Shown: piece by piece, positions 49,701 through 63,624 of the stretch | How positions within the stretch are numbered: position 1 is the stretch's first letter | Layout of the letters: each line of letters begins with the position of its first letter | From: Helopsaltes ochotensis | Taxonomy: Eukaryota > Chordata > Aves > Passeriformes > Locustellidae | DNA length: 64,000 bases | Direction of reading: 5' to 3' | NCBI GenBank assembly: GCA_013400155.1 | Contig: VXBM01000220.1 | Location: 160,021 to 224,020 of the forward strand | Translations under genes and position numbers: made by a program | Notes under the pieces: generated by a model | What the model was told of the DNA's origin: nothing | What the model saw: only the letters and a program-made list of their open reading frames with translations | Databases searched by the model: none

Positions 49701-52700
49701 TTAGGAAAATTATTTCCAGTCTGCTTTACACGACACTTGTGAGCTTTGCTACCTATCAATTCCAGCTTTGAGTTTGAGCACCAAAACTTGTAGAGTTGGT
49801 TTCATGTTTTCTCAGAACAGTTTCAACTAATACTGATTTAATGTGTCTGAATTAATTCTAGAACTTTGAGCTTTCCCACTGTGATTGTCCAACTATGACC
49901 TCCTGCACACCTGCCACACTTCTTAGACCTCAACTATCTATAATACAAAGGGATGCTCTGAGAATACTGTGGTAAAATGAACTCAGATTTATGTTGCCAC
50001 TTCCAAGATTATTTTTTTTTAGGTATAGAGAAAATAAAGGATATGTTTGCAGCAAAAGACAGGTAGCCTCACTGAAAATAAACAAAGCCAGCTAAAACTG
50101 GGGCAGGTTTAAATTCCCGCTTGCTGGACAAGTCTTGCCAGGTGTCAAAATGTTCAGAAGTTGAAGCTTGACTTCTCAGAATGCCATCTCCTATTTTTGC
50201 CCATATTTCCTCTTTCCTTCATTTGACAGTACTGCTTTCTCACCATCTGGGATATAAGGAACTGAAAGCAGGGCCAAGCAGCACAGTCCCACCTTCTCCA
50301 CTTGCCAAATAGGACATGAGGATGTAAGAGGCCCTAAATACATAGCAGCGTAACCAAACATTAATTCCTTCTGTTTCTTTAGGCAAAGCATAATGTTTTG
50401 ACATCAAATTGGAAAAAAGAGAAGCTTTCAGATACCAAAGAGGCAAACTACTCCTAAGTCTAAACAAATAGTGATTTTCCCACAGCCCTTCCCAATAGTT
50501 CAGATAACAATATGCATCATCTGTCTGCTTAAATCAGCTCTACTGCATCACTGCCCATAGCAAGTTGCCAGCCTCATGCTTCAGGATAAAAATGTATGAA
50601 ATGCCTCTCTCTTAATTAAGGTATATTCATACATAGTTTGAAATGTAGTTTTAGGCAATAAATTTTCTTTCTACATGCAAGTTACCTTTATCTGTTGAAC
50701 AGTAAAAGAAAAATTAAGTATTAAAAAAATTGTTTAACCTGGAAATTCAGGCTAAGCTATGTGCTGCATTTTCCCAAGATAAAGGACTAGACAAAAGAGT
50801 GTGATGGTGACGTTAAATTAAAAAAAACAAAAAACTACTGCTTTGAGTTGCAATGAAAAAATACTTGTTTTGTTCATGCATATGATGCCATGAAATGTTA
50901 TAAGCATGAAGTGAGAGCCTGTTTGCTTTCCAACATGACTGTATTAACAAAAAACTGCTGCTTTGAGGCAGAATGCCTTGCCTTTTGTTTTTCCCCTAGT
51001 GATACTCATTTTTCACAGAACAATGTAAATACTTGCCCTTAAAAACAGACTTTATGACTATTCAAACACCTGAAGCCCCCATCATCCATATCATTACAGA
51101 AGACTCATTTTTAATTTCTATCAAAATTTTAAAGCTATAAATATAGAAATTTTTCAGTTTTAAATTAATAACTTGCTTAAATCATTCTTCAAATACTACA
51201 GCAATATAGTTTAGGTTACTGATATCAAGGCAACTGCTTTTTGTAGTGGCAGTTACATAGACAAATGTAGGTAACAGTGGCAAGAATGGTAGACTTCATT
51301 TTGTCGTCAGAGAGAAAGCTTCTGCTTAACTGCAAGTATCTGGAAAGGAATCTTATTAAACACATTTTCACTTCCAGAATGATGACTGAACTTCCAGGTT
51401 TTGTTTGAACTGCCTTTTACTACTTTATATTGCAAAGCAGCCAACTTTCCAACTTTTCCCACCTCTTTTTTCCTGCACACAGTCAGCTGCATTTGAGCAC
51501 TCAAGATATTTCTAGTCAAAACCAGCAGATTTATTGTGTGTATGTTTTTAGTTAAAACCTAGTTGAGAGGACAGGGGAAGTGCTCAGGCAGATTTACCAA
51601 AGCAGGGTTACTGTAGGAAAAGATAATAGATATTCCAGCCAGGTCCCACGGAAGAATGATTAATTTCTCACAACTCAGACATCAAAATCTTCATCAGGGA
51701 CCTCTCAATTAGCATAGAGCATCCTGACCTAGAGCATTTTATATTAGTAGTTCACCTTGTCCTGGTATGATAGAACTTCATCTCTTAATTGGAGAGTATT
51801 TGGTAAATGAGAATTTCAGTTCACTCTATGCGTCTGGATCATTTATACCTTCAATCTCCTTTGCTCTCTTTTCCTTAAAAGGAAGGCAGCATACATAGAC
51901 TTTGTTGAACAGGATACTTTAAAATCACCTTGTAAGCATTTATGCACACTGCAGAAAATCTCACTTCAATTTCGCTTAGAAATCAAGGCTCAAGATACAG
52001 ACCATAGTGAATATGTGTGTGGGTTGTCCTTTTATCACATTCTGGTCACTTCAACACCTGAAACTCTGAGGAACCAATTAAAATCAATACTACAAAAGTA
52101 CTTGTGAACCTAAGAGGAATTTGGCATAATTCCCATACAAGTTAACAGATGTGCATCTGCAGCAGAGAGTACACTAGGAATTACCTCACCAGCCTGAAAA
52201 CAATGTTTGAACTTCACAGCAAGTGTCCTGAGAGGCAGGAAGAGGCTCTGGAAAATTACGGCCTGAATTTGTTACTCAGGAACTCATACAAAGAGCATAG
52301 TATTTAACAAACAGTGCTCCATTTCTAAGCTTGCTTAGATAACTTGAGAGGCTTCAGGTTCTGAAACAAACTGGCCAACAACTTTTAAGATCCTACGTTC
52401 TAAGGGAATATTGTTGTAACAGGGTAGAGGGTTTACTGGAGCTTTTAAAGTTATTTAGAAAAAACTGTGTTCGTCTTGATTTTGCATTGAATTAATGACC
52501 TAAAATACAGCAGATGAGACTGCCACTAAAAATATACTTTCCATGAGCAGATGCAAGAAAGTACTATTATAGCCATTCAAGACAAAATCCTCAGCTTTTG
52601 CTATACAGTGGCCTAATTCAGAACAGCAGTGCATGAATTATTCCATACACTTATAACTCAGACTGTCGGAGAGAATTCTAGAGAACCCTTCACATACACA

Positions 52701-55700
52701 TGTGGTATGGAAACATCTAAATTTCAATATAAGCAACTAAAAATGTCTGTCAGACTTCAACCACTTAAGGCTATGAAGAAATTGAAACACACACATACAC
52801 ACATCCCCAAACCCATTAACGCCCCAGAAATATATCAGTGGGGAGGTACCTAAGGGTACAGCTGAAATGCAATATGAAGCCAAAACAGAAAATAAATTTC
52901 AGTTTGGAAACATTTTAAAGTTTTATTTTGGGTTCAATAGTGAAGTGTTATTTAACAAGTCTGTGTAGTCTGAACTAATTTTGTCCATCATCTGTAAATG
53001 CCAACAACAGAAGCTACTACTACAGATGTACATTCCAATTTCGCTCTATTAAGTACCAGTTATCAAAAAACTCAATCTGAAACAAAAAACTGCCATGAAG
53101 CCAGAAATAAACCCATGTCTGTTAAAAGTACTATTGCTTGTCTTTTTGTTTTGAAGTACCTGAACAATAGGATTTTATCTGCCCACGTAGATAAGTATGA
53201 ATTATTTGAAAGTGTGTGTTTTGCCTGACTGTATTGGACCAATTTCCTACCAGAAAACAGCCAGTAAAAGTATAAACGAGTTGACAGTACACAAAGGATA
53301 AGGTAAAGGAAACTTACACTGAGGGAAGAATACTTTTTTTAAAGCAATATCCATAGTGTTCCTAGACACAGTTACACTAGTAACAGCCCTTGAAAGGGGA
53401 AAACCCAATTATTTTCTTTTACAGATTTTGTGCATTAGTAATACATTTATACTTATAGCAAAATTAAAAACAGGTGGAAGAAAAAAAGTTGTTCCTCAGA
53501 TCCGGATTCCTCCTACATTGAAAAGGTTATGACTAAAGATATTCTGGAGCAGATAAATACAACCGTTTGAAGGACCGTGAAAGGACAAAAAAAACCCACC
53601 CAAGGAATGGCATGAAACATACAGAAAGTTTGGATCAGAGATCTGAGATTACAGATCTCAAATATTTGAAGCAGTTTCACTATCTAGGACACTCATCAGA
53701 CTGAACTTGAGACACCAGCCATGCCCTCTTAGCTTCCAGCCATGCTGTGCATATTGGTACAAGATCTATAATGGATGGAGCTGCCTACTGTCTTGGTGGG
53801 TGGTTCTACAGAGAACATTAGTAGTACCACAGTAACATTTAAAAAAAGCTCTTCCATCTATCAGGAGAGGAAAAATACAATAGTGCAAAAAAGCCCTAAA
53901 TGTGCGCATCAGAAGGACAGATAATTCTCTAGGAGAAATGCAGCAGAATCACTTTAAAGAGGGGAGGGGGGAAAAAAAATTCGCCAACAATCTGAACATA
54001 CAGAGAACTGATACTACAAACAGCACTATAACACCTTGAAGGTTTGTTCCTACTATTGTCACTATGTCTTCATTGCAAAATGCAACAAGAGGGATGTATT
54101 TAACAGTGGATGAACGGCTCATTACATCTCCCTGTACTTAACCTTCCTAACCCATTTTCAGCTTTCCTGTAGCACAAACAGTACAGTAGTATCCTAGGGT
54201 GCAGACCACCATAGGATAAGGCAGATTTGGTATCTGGCAAGACTGTTAAGATGTGAAAAAACCCGCAAAAAATTTCTGCAGGTTTTCTAAAACTATATAT
54301 TTGAATTTATGAACTCTAAACACAAGCAGATCTAAAGACATGCACAACCTTAAAAATGAAATCTGTTGCAGCTTTTTTGTCTCATGACATTTTATCATCC
54401 TCTGACTGGTTTTTTTCAGTCCTTTGCAGTGCATTGGAGGTAACAGAGTGGATAACATATACCATGCTACATGTTTTACCAGAAACTCAGTAAACACACT
54501 TGATACGGAAAATGCATTTGATTTCTTCCAGCCAGATGCTAGAAGGTTCAAGTAAGGCCAGATGAAGGTAATCATTCTGGTTTGTTTAAAATGGACAACC
54601 CTAAATTCTTGTATTAATATACAAAAATACTGAATTCTTGTATCTACCGCAATCTGTTGAGAAGGCTCAGCATACTTGCTGCCTGAATGATTAGTGATTT
54701 CCTGGTAAATAAATTAATGATACAGAAATTAAGTTGATGCAAGAAAAAAAGTTTACTGCCTAACATCCTTTGAAATTACATCTGCCATGTGATCAAGCAA
54801 TGAATTAAAAACTAAAGCCAACATTCAGAATATAACTTACATTGTATTGACTTCTGAACTTAAAAGCATTAAGAAAGAAACAGGTGTACCTATAGATCAA
54901 AGGCACACATAGCTACTTTTTTAGCTTAACGTTCATAAATCATATGAGAGCTGACCAACAAAAGAGGGTGAAAACTTCCCAAAGAAAGTAACCTTCCTTT
55001 AAAGTTCCAGGTTTTGTGAATTATGTTAAGCTTCAACAACTTTGTCCAGTGTTTTATATTACAAGACTGATCCCTCAAAAGTATTCATTTTAGTGCATAA
55101 TGCTTTTATAATTCCACACTAAAAATATGACAGTGTTGACTCAGATCTAAAAAAATTAAGTATCGTGAAATTGTAAGTTTCTGGTTTATTACTTTTATAT
55201 TAAAAGTAAAACTGACTTAACTAAAGATACCCTATTTTACTGAAGACAGAAGACATGAAGTCCCTCTCCACAGACTATGATATATTATGTGATCTGTCCA
55301 GCTAGTTGACAGGCTGCCAAGAGGTGTAAGTCCCCGTCCAATCCCTAATTTACACACATGGCATTTCTACCCATTCATCAGCTGATGCAATTAATACCAA
55401 TCCTTTTATGACTGTCTATACTGAGGACTTAAGGTTGGATGTTTTATGGTTTTAAGAAGCAAAAGAACAACAAAGTTCAGCCAAAGCAAGAAGAGAAGCA
55501 GTTTCCAGTGAATGTTGTTTAAGATTTATTAAGAATCTTCAAATTTATAAAAAAGTAAATCCTGGAGAAGAACAGTGTTACAGGACAGTTAGTAAAGAAA
55601 TGTAAGCATTACCAGCAATCTATTTCTAGTTTTTAATGCCTAAATGCCACTTGAAGAGTTGAACCAGGACTTATTTTAGAGAGAATAGTGACTTATGTAA

Positions 55701-57379
55701 AAGCCAAAGAATGGCCATTTCTAGTAAATAAGTTTTAGACTGTTCTCCTCTGCCCCTTACCCCAATCATCCAAATTTAGATGAGTTTGATTTTTTTGCAT
55801 TTTTAGCCAGGATATATATTTTTGAAGTTATGCCAGAAGTTAGAAAAAATGCGTATCTTATCTTGAAACACATCATCTTCTATATTCTAAGTACAACATC
55901 CTTTTACGTTCATTCTCAATATAGAGAATTTAACACTCTGTGCTTCCTTGGCCCTCTGCTTCTCTCCTCCCCTTGCAATGAATAAAGAACTTACTAGGAC
56001 TGCATAGCCATAATCAGAGGCTTCTTTTCTCAGTGCAACTCTATTAAGACCACTCCCATCTACATAAGAAAAAAACCCCTTTAACCAATATCCTTGTATA
56101 ATACCTTTTTCTTACGCAGAGCCAACTTTACAGACTCAAGAGTGACTATTCTAGCCTGGAAGCTAGCTATACTGCTGAATCTTTTATGAACAGGGCATTA
56201 TTGGTACCACAGCAACAAATCCATATAACTCCACTTAAAAAGTTCAAGCTTAGAAGCAAAACCAGAAATACTAAACCAAATAAATGAATCAAAAGGTTTG
56301 TAAAGACTGTGCTATCATCAATTTTAAAAGGAACCATTGACCATTTGAACAAAATATATTATTCAATACCAAAAAGGAAAGAAATATACAATGGAGAGAA
56401 GATTAAATAATCATTATCTGACAGAGACTCAACGTGGCTAAAGGAAAATGCTGAGCAGAGAAAAGAACACTATAAAAGTCTAAAGCGTACTGGTATGAGC
56501 AAGTGAAAATTTCATTTTAAATCAAAGGTTATTTACTTTACACAGTTTCAGGAAGGGGGGCTGGGAGATGCAGGACTGCAGCCCATCTATCACTGTTTCT
56601 CAATGCTTAGAGCTGCACATTTGTATTATACACCTCTTCTGTCTGCACAGTTCAACCTTGTAACACTTCCCTCTCCTATCAGAGCACTTCGACAACTGCA
56701 TGACAGTCTTCTTAAGCCAAGATAAAAAGAGAACAGACAAGGAGCTTTGTCACAATCTATTTTCTCCTAATTGTTCTCTTCCACACCATTTCCCAGCCAG
56801 CCAGGCTCAGACATCAAGAGATACCTGGATCAGAGCTTTATGTCTCTGCCCAGTGTTTCAGGAGAAAACAGCTCCAGGCCACACATGGCCTAAGGCTAGT
56901 ATTTTTTGTTTGTATAAACTGAGGACAATTTAATCCATGCAATGTCAAACTGTGTCCTGCTTCAGTAATAAATAACTGCCTTGATTTGTTCAGCCTGGGA
57001 GAACTCACTACATTGCATCAAGATCTCTTTTATTATTAACATTTATATTTTGTGGTTGGCTCTCTCAATGTTAGGAATCAATTTTTTGTACAAACAAGCT
57101 CTAAACAATGAATCACTTTAATGTTTTGTTTCTTTCAGATAAGCACACATCTTAAGGGGACACAGGTAATTTAAAGCAAGCCACACTTGGTGCCTTTATA
57201 GCTGGTTTCTCTGACCTCTACCCACTAAGAAAATACAGTGCGCTTCCAGACCTTTTCCTTCTGGAAAACTCATAGTATTTATGAATTCTTTTGAAACGAA
57301 AAGATTAAACAGAATGGTTGCTGAAGAATTTCTGTTAGAGGGGGGAAAAGCATTTACTATTTTTCCATAGGGGTCATAA

Positions 57380-57417
57380 ATATTCATGTACATACATACA
57401 TATATATATATACACAC
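57380..57417. repeat. CATA/TA microsatellite
   Basis: ATGTACATACATACATATAT continuing as (TA)n and ACACACC. Short simple repeat. Confidence 0.85.
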
Positions 57418-58745
57418 CACAAATTAGTCCCTGCAAAGACAAACCCATTCAACAAATCTTTATTTTGCTTTCTTTTGCATACTACAACCTTACTGAATAA
57501 ATAAATTTCAGATTAGAGTCATAAGATGGAAACAGAACCAAAATTTAAAATATCCTTGCAACAAAAATGTAAAAATCTGTGTACTTAGAAAAACACACAG
57601 AGTTTGCTTCCCACTCTAAAGATTTGCTTTCACAGCTTTGAAGAATTTACAATAAGAGCATATTGTCAACAGCAATCATAATTTCTGCAGGTCTGATCCT
57701 GTTTCCCAGTGAAGGTTGGAAAATCAGTTGGATATTTCCAAATCCCAAGACTGTAGCAATAAAACTATTACATCATGTAAGTTGCTCTGGTGTAAAAATT
57801 TAAGAGAAACTTCCTAGAAACACAAGTTTTAAAAAATTATCAGTATTCAATAGCTTACTTATCTAAGTATACATCAATTGTACAGTCAGACATAACACCT
57901 TGAAAAGGAGCAGTGGGGAAGGGATTAAAAAACCCCACAGCCCACCCTACAGGCTAATTCTCCTAGTGAGAAACTCTACACTGTTTCACAAATATTAATT
58001 TCCACTACCTTTTCCATCTGGTAGTTATTCCCAGTTAGTGACCCGTTGCAAATACAGCTGTTTCAGCTTACACTCACTCAGAACAGCATTCTGCTGCTAA
58101 GATGCTCTACTAAAACTAAAGTTGTTGTGTTTCACCCCAAAATACGTAAATAAACAATCAAGAATAGGATCCCTTGCCTTAAGGGTTTTAATTCCATTTC
58201 ATCCTTTCACATGATTATTTGAGAAGACAAAAAATTCAATTAAAATTACATATTGAAATCATTATGCCATTTCTATTTGAGTTCTTCCTTACTTAGCACT
58301 TCTTCTGTCACTGGCTTTTCAAGAACCAACAACTTGTCTTTCAAAACTTAAGTCTCTGTTCATGAAATAGTAAATGGGACATGAGAATACCTGAGAACCA
58401 TTGGGACACAGAAATTAGCACCTATCATTTAATTTGCCTTACTACTGCAAGAGCTGTTCATAACGCTTGACACAAAATCTCCCGTGGCATCAGCAAGAGA
58501 TGCTCACTGAACCCTTCTGTCATCCCAAGCTTGAGAAAACTGAAATGGTTTTCTCTTACATGAACTAAAATCTTAAATCCACAAGATTACCTATGAATCT
58601 AAAAAAGCTTTTGTCTCTTAGACAGCTACGTACAAGCAGTACATTGCAGCATCAGCTGGTTTAACAGTTCTTAAGTGAACACATCTGCATCCCAGTTCTT
58701 GGTTTCCACAGACCGACTCTATCACAGCTTTACAGCATATGCTAT

Positions 58746-58952
58746 TTGATACTAAAAGAAATGAGCACTACCCTAGAAAATCTAGATGCTATAGGGACAG
58801 GTATTCAAGTACTTAATAATTTGGCACCGTTAGAAGTGCAGGGGTGTGTCCCTATTAGCATGTCAGGACAAAAAATTATGGTAATGAGGCCTTCAAAAGG
58901 CTCTTTAGAAGTCAATTTAGCCTTTTCAGAGAATTTACTGAATGTGGTGTAA
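58746..58952 (+). pseudogene. Unrecognised 68-codon ORF upstream of an LTR
   Basis: The frame reads MILKEMSTTLENLDAIGTGI... and ends with TAA 200 bp before the LTR at about 59152, on the LTR's strand. Its composition is more protein-like than that of most ORFs in the window (few Cys, Phe or Lys runs). Its position would suit a remnant of an ERV internal region, but I recognise no motif and see no polypurine tract directly before the LTR. It could equally be chance. Confidence 0.2.
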
Positions 58953-59342
58953 TTGCAAAGACACAAGAAGTTGAATGTGATCCACAGTACAGCTATAGAA
59001 ACTACATCATGGGAAGAAAGTAAAAGCATTTGGACTAAAAGGATACAAGGACTAAAATTACATGGGAAGGGAGCAGAGCAGCCTTATCCCATTTGAAGGT
59101 TTTCATCTCAATGTCTTGCTCTCCCTAGTCAAACTCAGCAGCATGATGCACTGTTGCAGCCCAGAGGCCTGCAAGGCCTCTGTGGCGGTCAGTGGCCTGA
59201 GATAAAGAAATGCCAAGTCACGGTGACAGGACAAGAAACCCCCTTTCCCGCTCCTAAGACCCTCTCTTATCTAGCTGTAAGACTATAGGTCACATTCACC
59301 CCAAGTCATTCTATTGGTCCACTTTTCAATCCCCCCAAACCC

Positions 59343-59351
59343 TATAAAAAC
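59343..59351 (+). promoter_or_regulatory. LTR TATA box
   Basis: TATAAAAAC lies 25-30 bp after the inverse CCAAT element and about 65 bp before AATAAA. This is a compact LTR core promoter and polyadenylation layout. Confidence 0.6.
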
Positions 59352-59469
59352 CCCGACCTAGGCCCTGTTAAGGTAGAAGAGCTGTCCCTGGAACCCTTCG
59401 CCGACCTTCAATAAAACCATCTCCACGGAACTCCACACGGCCTTCTCCTCTCTCTCCCTGCGTCTGCCG

Positions 59470-59557
59470 AGGCAACCTTAGCAAGCAAAAGAGCTGAGCA
59501 CTGCTAAAGAGCTGAAATCACTAAGAGCTGAAATCACTAAGCTTGCTAAGGTTGCCT
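59470..59557. repeat. 17-bp inverted repeat with tandem duplication in its loop
   Basis: 59470-59486 (AGGCAACCTTAGCAAGC) is perfectly complementary to 59541-59557. The 54-nt loop contains an exact 16-bp tandem duplication (59508-59523 and 59524-59539, AGAGCTGAAATCACTA). It lies just downstream of the LTR polyadenylation signal, in the R/U5 part. Confidence 0.9.
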
Positions 59558-62500
59558 GAAGGCTGGGATCGCGCCGAGGCATCGGGTTGAGAGGTACCTT
59601 GCGGCACCCTTCTATCCGGGCCAGCTACGGCTATCGGGGTCTGGATGATCCGGTACTCCCAGACCTTAAAAATGCACAAGAAATACAGTAATGATGAACA
59701 GACTTCTAAAAGAAGCATCTCAATAGCTTACAAATGCTCCAGGATTACTGGACAATACCATGGGAAGGTATAGTAAGATCTATAGGTTTTAATTACATTT
59801 TAAAGGGATGTCTGCTTCAGTTGTATTTTATGTGCCAAGTTAGGCTGGAACATTCCCTGATTAACAGATATTGAATATGACTAGAAAAAGTATAAGAATA
59901 CAACCAGGATCAGATTACTTTAAAGCAAATATTTAAACCACATCAATTCATCTTAAGAGCTGAAATGCATCATCAGCCAAGTGATGTTTCACAGCTACAA
60001 CACCCCTACATAGCAGGGATTTAACAAGGGCTCTAAAAAAGAGGCAGAAACATTTCCACACTTCTTGTTGTTTAAATTTTCCAGACATAAGAGTTATTCA
60101 TTTCATTTTAAAAAGACCTTACAGAAAGGTCACTCATGAATCTTCTCACCCAGAGGAACACACCCATTAGTTTTGTACTTTCATGAGAAAGGGAGCTATC
60201 TGATGCAAAACTTCTGCTTTAGAAAGAAGCAGTCCTTTACTGATATCCCACCACAAGATGCTCACAAGGATTAGAATGTGACAAGAAAAGGAACTCTGTA
60301 TGTTCTCTCCAACTCACCTGATACTGCCAATCAGAATCAACATTTCCTTTTAGAAACATAAATATATATTATACATCTATTTTTGAAATACATGGCATAT
60401 TATGTTAATTAACTGCAATGCATATAAAAATGAAAAATTAAGACTATCAACAATGTTGATACTTAGTAAGTTTTTGTCCATTGGCAAATAAAGTACAATA
60501 GATTGAGGAAATAAATCACACATTTCACATAAATCTGGTAGAAATATTTGCCTTAAGTCAGATATCCTCTTTACAATGGGCTAGCCGTTTCTGAGGCTTA
60601 GGTGACTGAACTGGAACACTTACTTGGGTTGTGAGCTGTTAATTCTGTTGCTGAGAATGCTGTGCTGCTTGTGAACATATCCTTCATGTAATGAATGGGT
60701 TGCCATGTCACTCAGCTCCCTCTGAGTGTATATGCTAGTATATATAACTGATTCATTAAGGGGAGCCTATGGAAACTACTATTCTAGTATAAGGGGGGGG
60801 GAAGCACATTTGAAGTAAGCAGTAAGGTAATATCACTAGTTGGTGCTTAGGAAAGTGCTTGCATAGTAAATCAGCCTTGTGAATTTCACTTGGTTCCTGT
60901 TTTGATTATTAACACATAATATTTTTATTTACTTTTAATAAATGCATAACTTGTTTATAAAGACATAATTTGGTCTCAATAAATTCAAATACAGTTTTGG
61001 ACAAATGCATGGAATCCATTCATTCAGGATTTGTACCAGCACCAAGCAAGAGTGAGAGTGCAGAGGCAGCAGAGGCCATGGTCAGACGTTTGGTACCTCT
61101 TTGGCATAAATCAGGTACTGCTGTCAGGTGCCTCTTCCCATTGCTTTGGCTTTCACTCTGTCCCATGCCATGGCTTTCAGTCACAGGCAGAACTAGACTG
61201 CAGAGTGAGTAGGATGAAAAAGGACACAGGAAAAGAAAAATATTTTTGAGTTGAATCAGTTCCTGACCTGGGTCAGTAATATGATTGCACAAACTGCAGT
61301 GACCATTGGAGAGGGAGAGAATGGCAACTCCCTAAAGAGCCACTAAAGAAATAAAAGTAAAGACATACTGAAGGACTTGCTTTGCAGATTCCTTTTGTCT
61401 AGACCTGTATTTCTTGTTTTTACGTTGTGAGGCTTTTGTTTCTGCTTTGTTCTGTTTATTTTTTCATTCTGATACATCCCCCAGTACATTAGTGAGATAA
61501 TTCTTTGTCTTTTATGAATTGGACAGTGTCAGTCCCCACTAGGCCAGGTAAGAGCTGACTAAGTATCAGTTGAACATCAGTTTGGTGGACAGACTTTCTT
61601 CAATCAAATGTTTTGTAAGTTCTGGTTCAAGCTGTGGCCTATCTGTTGATTTAATACTTGCTTCAAGGAGAGAAAAAGTAAAAACAATCAATACTTAGCA
61701 GCTTGAGTGAGAAGCTATGAAATTGTCAAAAGTTATACCACAGTAAGTCACTTTCCTAAAGAAAACAGACCATACTAGTTTAAAACAGTTTCTGGCCCTC
61801 AGTGTCCTGTAATACATTTCAAGATACTATATATGATTTGAACTCTATCTTCTGACATTTAATTAATTTAAATATTTTACACAATGACTTTATCTGAAAT
61901 TATGACAGCTTAATATACGAGATTAAAAGGAGGGGTCTATGTCTTTCAGCAAACAGTTAAATATGAAGCTGTCATCAAGCAAGTCAATTCCTTCATTTTT
62001 ATAAACGCAATTGTAGAGTAACTCTTCTTGCCTTAGGACCCTATCCACTTTCCAATTCACCAAACAATGTAGCACGATGTGATACATTGAAATAAACAGC
62101 ACGTGAATTCTATTCACATTTTACATTTAACCTATGTTTTAACCTAAACCTGCTGGATTAGCCAGACACTTCTCTCTTTAACAAAACTACTGACAATAGA
62201 GCACTAAGTACACTTTCCCATGGCAGCACTGCCAATTAGTTGTAACAGTTGCAACAGTTACAAAAAAAAAAAAAGCATGAAATAGATAGTTAAAACCTTA
62301 CAACTACCAGCACAATAAGCACCACTGTATATATTACTAAATTCACCCAATGAACCCATGTTAATGCTGAGGCAAGTTCTCTGGATTATTGGTTGAGACA
62401 TTGCTGATATTGCTGTAGAGATAGGAATGCAAACATATGGCTTTATGAAACTGCTGAAGATACTGTATTTCACATATGCCTAAAGGGGATCCACCAGATG

Positions 62501-62578
62501 CATTTAATTATAAATCGGGGTAAGAAAATAAAGCACTCTAATCTGGAAAATCAAACCACAAATACATTCACACGTAGT

Positions 62579-62740
62579 TCACAGAATTTTAGAACGGTTT
62601 GGATTGTAAGAGACCATAAAGATCATCTAGTTCCATCTCCCTCTGCTATGGGCAGGCTAGATCAGGTTGCCCAAAGTCCAATTCAACTTTGTCTTGAATA
62701 CTTCCAGGGATGAGGCATCCACAACTTCTCAGGATACCCA
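62579..62740 (-). mobile_element. CR1 LINE 3'-end fragment
   Basis: TCACAGAATTTTAGAACGGT, AAGATCATCTAGTTCCATCT, GGGCAGGCTAGATCAGGTTG and CTTCCAGGGATGAGGCATCC match the complement of the CR1 3' region, in minus orientation. Confidence 0.87.
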
Positions 62741-63624
62741 AATCCTAACACACAATACATGAGTATACTTTTAAAAAATTCTACCTAAGTATCTGTGATC
62801 TATTGCAGATCAATTATTTTAACATTATCAAACAAGGCTACTATTTCAGGATTTTCTTCATAAACCAGGTCAATTACCAGAAAGCTGAAAATTAAACAAA
62901 CCTAAGCAAAAGACCTGCCCTGTGTTCAGGTTTCCTCAAATACATCCTTCCCGTTTTCTATCTCAGTCTTTCCTACAAGACTTTTAACATTTGCAGGTTT
63001 CCCCACAGAATTTGTTGCATTGGTGAGACTAGGAGTTCGAGCTACATACCAGGATCCTAAGAAACCCCAATGTGTGCTCCTTCACACATATTTGTCTAGA
63101 AATTCCATGTATAAACGCAAGCATTCTGCTTAAAAATGTCTGGAGTCCTCCTCAATGCTACAAAAATCTCACCCAAGTACTACTTCACTGAGAAAGATAG
63201 AGCTATCAGAGTTCCATGTACTCCTCTCAATGAAGCAAGTAAACATGGATTCAAAAGCCCATGGCCTGGAATAACATTACCTACATTCAAGTACCTGGAG
63301 TAGAAACACACTGATACTTGGCTGAGTTATTCTCCATCCCTGTTTGTAGCTGTTTGAGAAAAATCAGCCATCTCAACATCTACTTCAAGTTCCTGCAATT
63401 CCTTACCCTTCCACATACACAGTTCAAACCATCTTCTGTGTTGAACAAGACTCAGAAGGGGTTTTATCTTGAGAAGTTATAAAATGTACAGTGTTATAGG
63501 CAGTGTTCTGTAGGAGGGGTAGCTCTTCTATTTTTAAGATTTTCCATGATGTATTAGTTTAGCATGGATAGTAAAAAAACCCCAAACAACAATTAGTGAT
63601 CTTCTTTAAAACTGACAGCCAAAT

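Larger units (their letters stand above)
59152..59661 (+). mobile_element. ERV LTR, probably solo, with internal hairpin
   Basis: This block is GC-richer and unlike its surroundings. It contains a CCAAT box in inverse form (ATTGG, 59313-59317), a TATA box CCTATAAAAACC near 59341-59350, and AATAAA at about 59411-59416 followed by a T/C-rich stretch, all in plus orientation. The body runs from TGTGGCGG (59181) or TGTTGCAG (59152) to ACTCCCA at 59661. The right end and the target-site duplication are not clear. It is antisense to STXBP6. No retroviral genes adjoin with confidence. Confidence 0.75.
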
